From Haematobia irritans (taxonomy: Eukaryota > Arthropoda > Insecta > Diptera > Muscidae), in assembly GCF_050003625.1 (NCBI RefSeq), contig NC_134397.1, positions 193,647,063 to 193,711,062 on the forward strand: a stretch of 64,000 bases of DNA, given 5' to 3'. Below are positions 63,541-64,000 of this stretch, in pieces. A model generated the notes under the pieces. That model was not told the DNA's origin, searched no databases, and saw only the letters and a list, made by a program, of their open reading frames with translations. Position 1 is the first letter of the stretch; every line of letters starts with the position of its first letter. The position numbers and the translations under genes are program-made.

Positions 63541-64000
63541 CGGTAGCCAATTAATAACTATTTAGTTTAATCAATTTCGACAAAGAAGCCAAACAATTTT
63601 TACATGTATCGAACATTAAAACCTAGCCATACCATTTTTTTTATTTTTATTTACATTACAACTGAGTCATACTCATCTAGTATTTACAATTAGTAGTTTC
63701 TTATCTTACTGCTAAAATATAGAGCAAAGAATAAAATTTTGAGAAGAAATCCAAGAATTTCTCTCTAGATAAACGAACATTTTTATCATAGATTATAGAT
63801 GATATAAAAAAAACATTAGTAAACATTGTTTTTTTTTTTGTTTTTCTTTTTTTTTACAACAATACCTTTACATTAATTGTTTTTGTACCACTTTATTAAT
63901 CTTTTTTGGATTTGTCTTTTATTTTGTTTTTTTTTTTAATATATTTTCTAAATTTTATTTTGGTATTAATTTTTTGTAAAATATCTTTTTGGCAAACTTA
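63541..64000 (+). other. AT-rich end of window
   Basis: Poly-T-rich sequence without an exon or bounded repeat; presumably still Syp intron. Confidence 0.45.

Overview
The window is AT-rich nuclear DNA from a higher fly, most likely a calyptrate or muscid. The protein-coding exons closely resemble Drosophila Syncrip. The introns carry repeat families that I recall from muscid genomes: a 29-bp TTTCTATAGAAA satellite, a 153-bp 'cccccatataaa' tandem element and a tRNA-derived SINE. This placement rests on memory of those families and was not tested by a search.

The only host gene I can support is Syp (Syncrip, the hnRNP Q/R homologue), on the + strand. Its start codon is at 27693 and coding exons continue to 59627, where the window's coding sequence ends on an open donor; the C-terminal exons lie beyond 64000. 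Ten coding exons were assembled by splice sites, phase and protein continuity: 27693-27809, 29504-29825, 30392-30633, 38913-39048 or 45080-45215, 51073-51206, 51281-51409, 53719-53859, 54507-54613 and 59524-59627. They encode an N-terminal NURR/acidic domain, three RRMs and the start of a Pro/Met/Arg-rich tail, about 477 residues. Exons 38913-39048 and 45080-45215 are two versions of the same 136-nt segment. They have the same phases and encode alternative RRM1-end/RRM2-start peptides, so they look mutually exclusive. The intron after exon 51073-51206 uses a GC donor.

Positions 1-27690 hold no recognisable host coding exon. They read as 5' flank and/or 5'UTR intron of Syp, because the start-codon exon is preceded by a splice acceptor. 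This part holds a piggyBac-like MITE (46-280), tandem duplications, terminal-inverted-repeat (TIR) and fold-back MITEs, a broken Tc1/mariner transposase (21383-22314) and a nested pair of hAT-like MITEs (24914-25887). A weak candidate promoter/leader lies at about 2041-3202.

The Syp introns carry five arrays of the 29-bp satellite. Array 1 (31.9-33.5 kb) is mainly in one orientation, arrays 2 and 3 (42.1-43.7 and 47.0-49.5 kb) are in the opposite one, and arrays 4 and 5 (52.6-52.9 and 56.0-57.3 kb) are again in the first. Arrays of opposite orientation therefore flank the first alternative exon and also the exon pair at 51.1-51.4 kb. Two arrays sit inside elements with recognisable ends and 8-bp target duplications. 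Other intronic elements include a TIR element with two divergent tRNA-like modules (28536-29402), hAT-like and other MITEs, and SINE copies, the best of which has a 15-bp target duplication (62359-62710).
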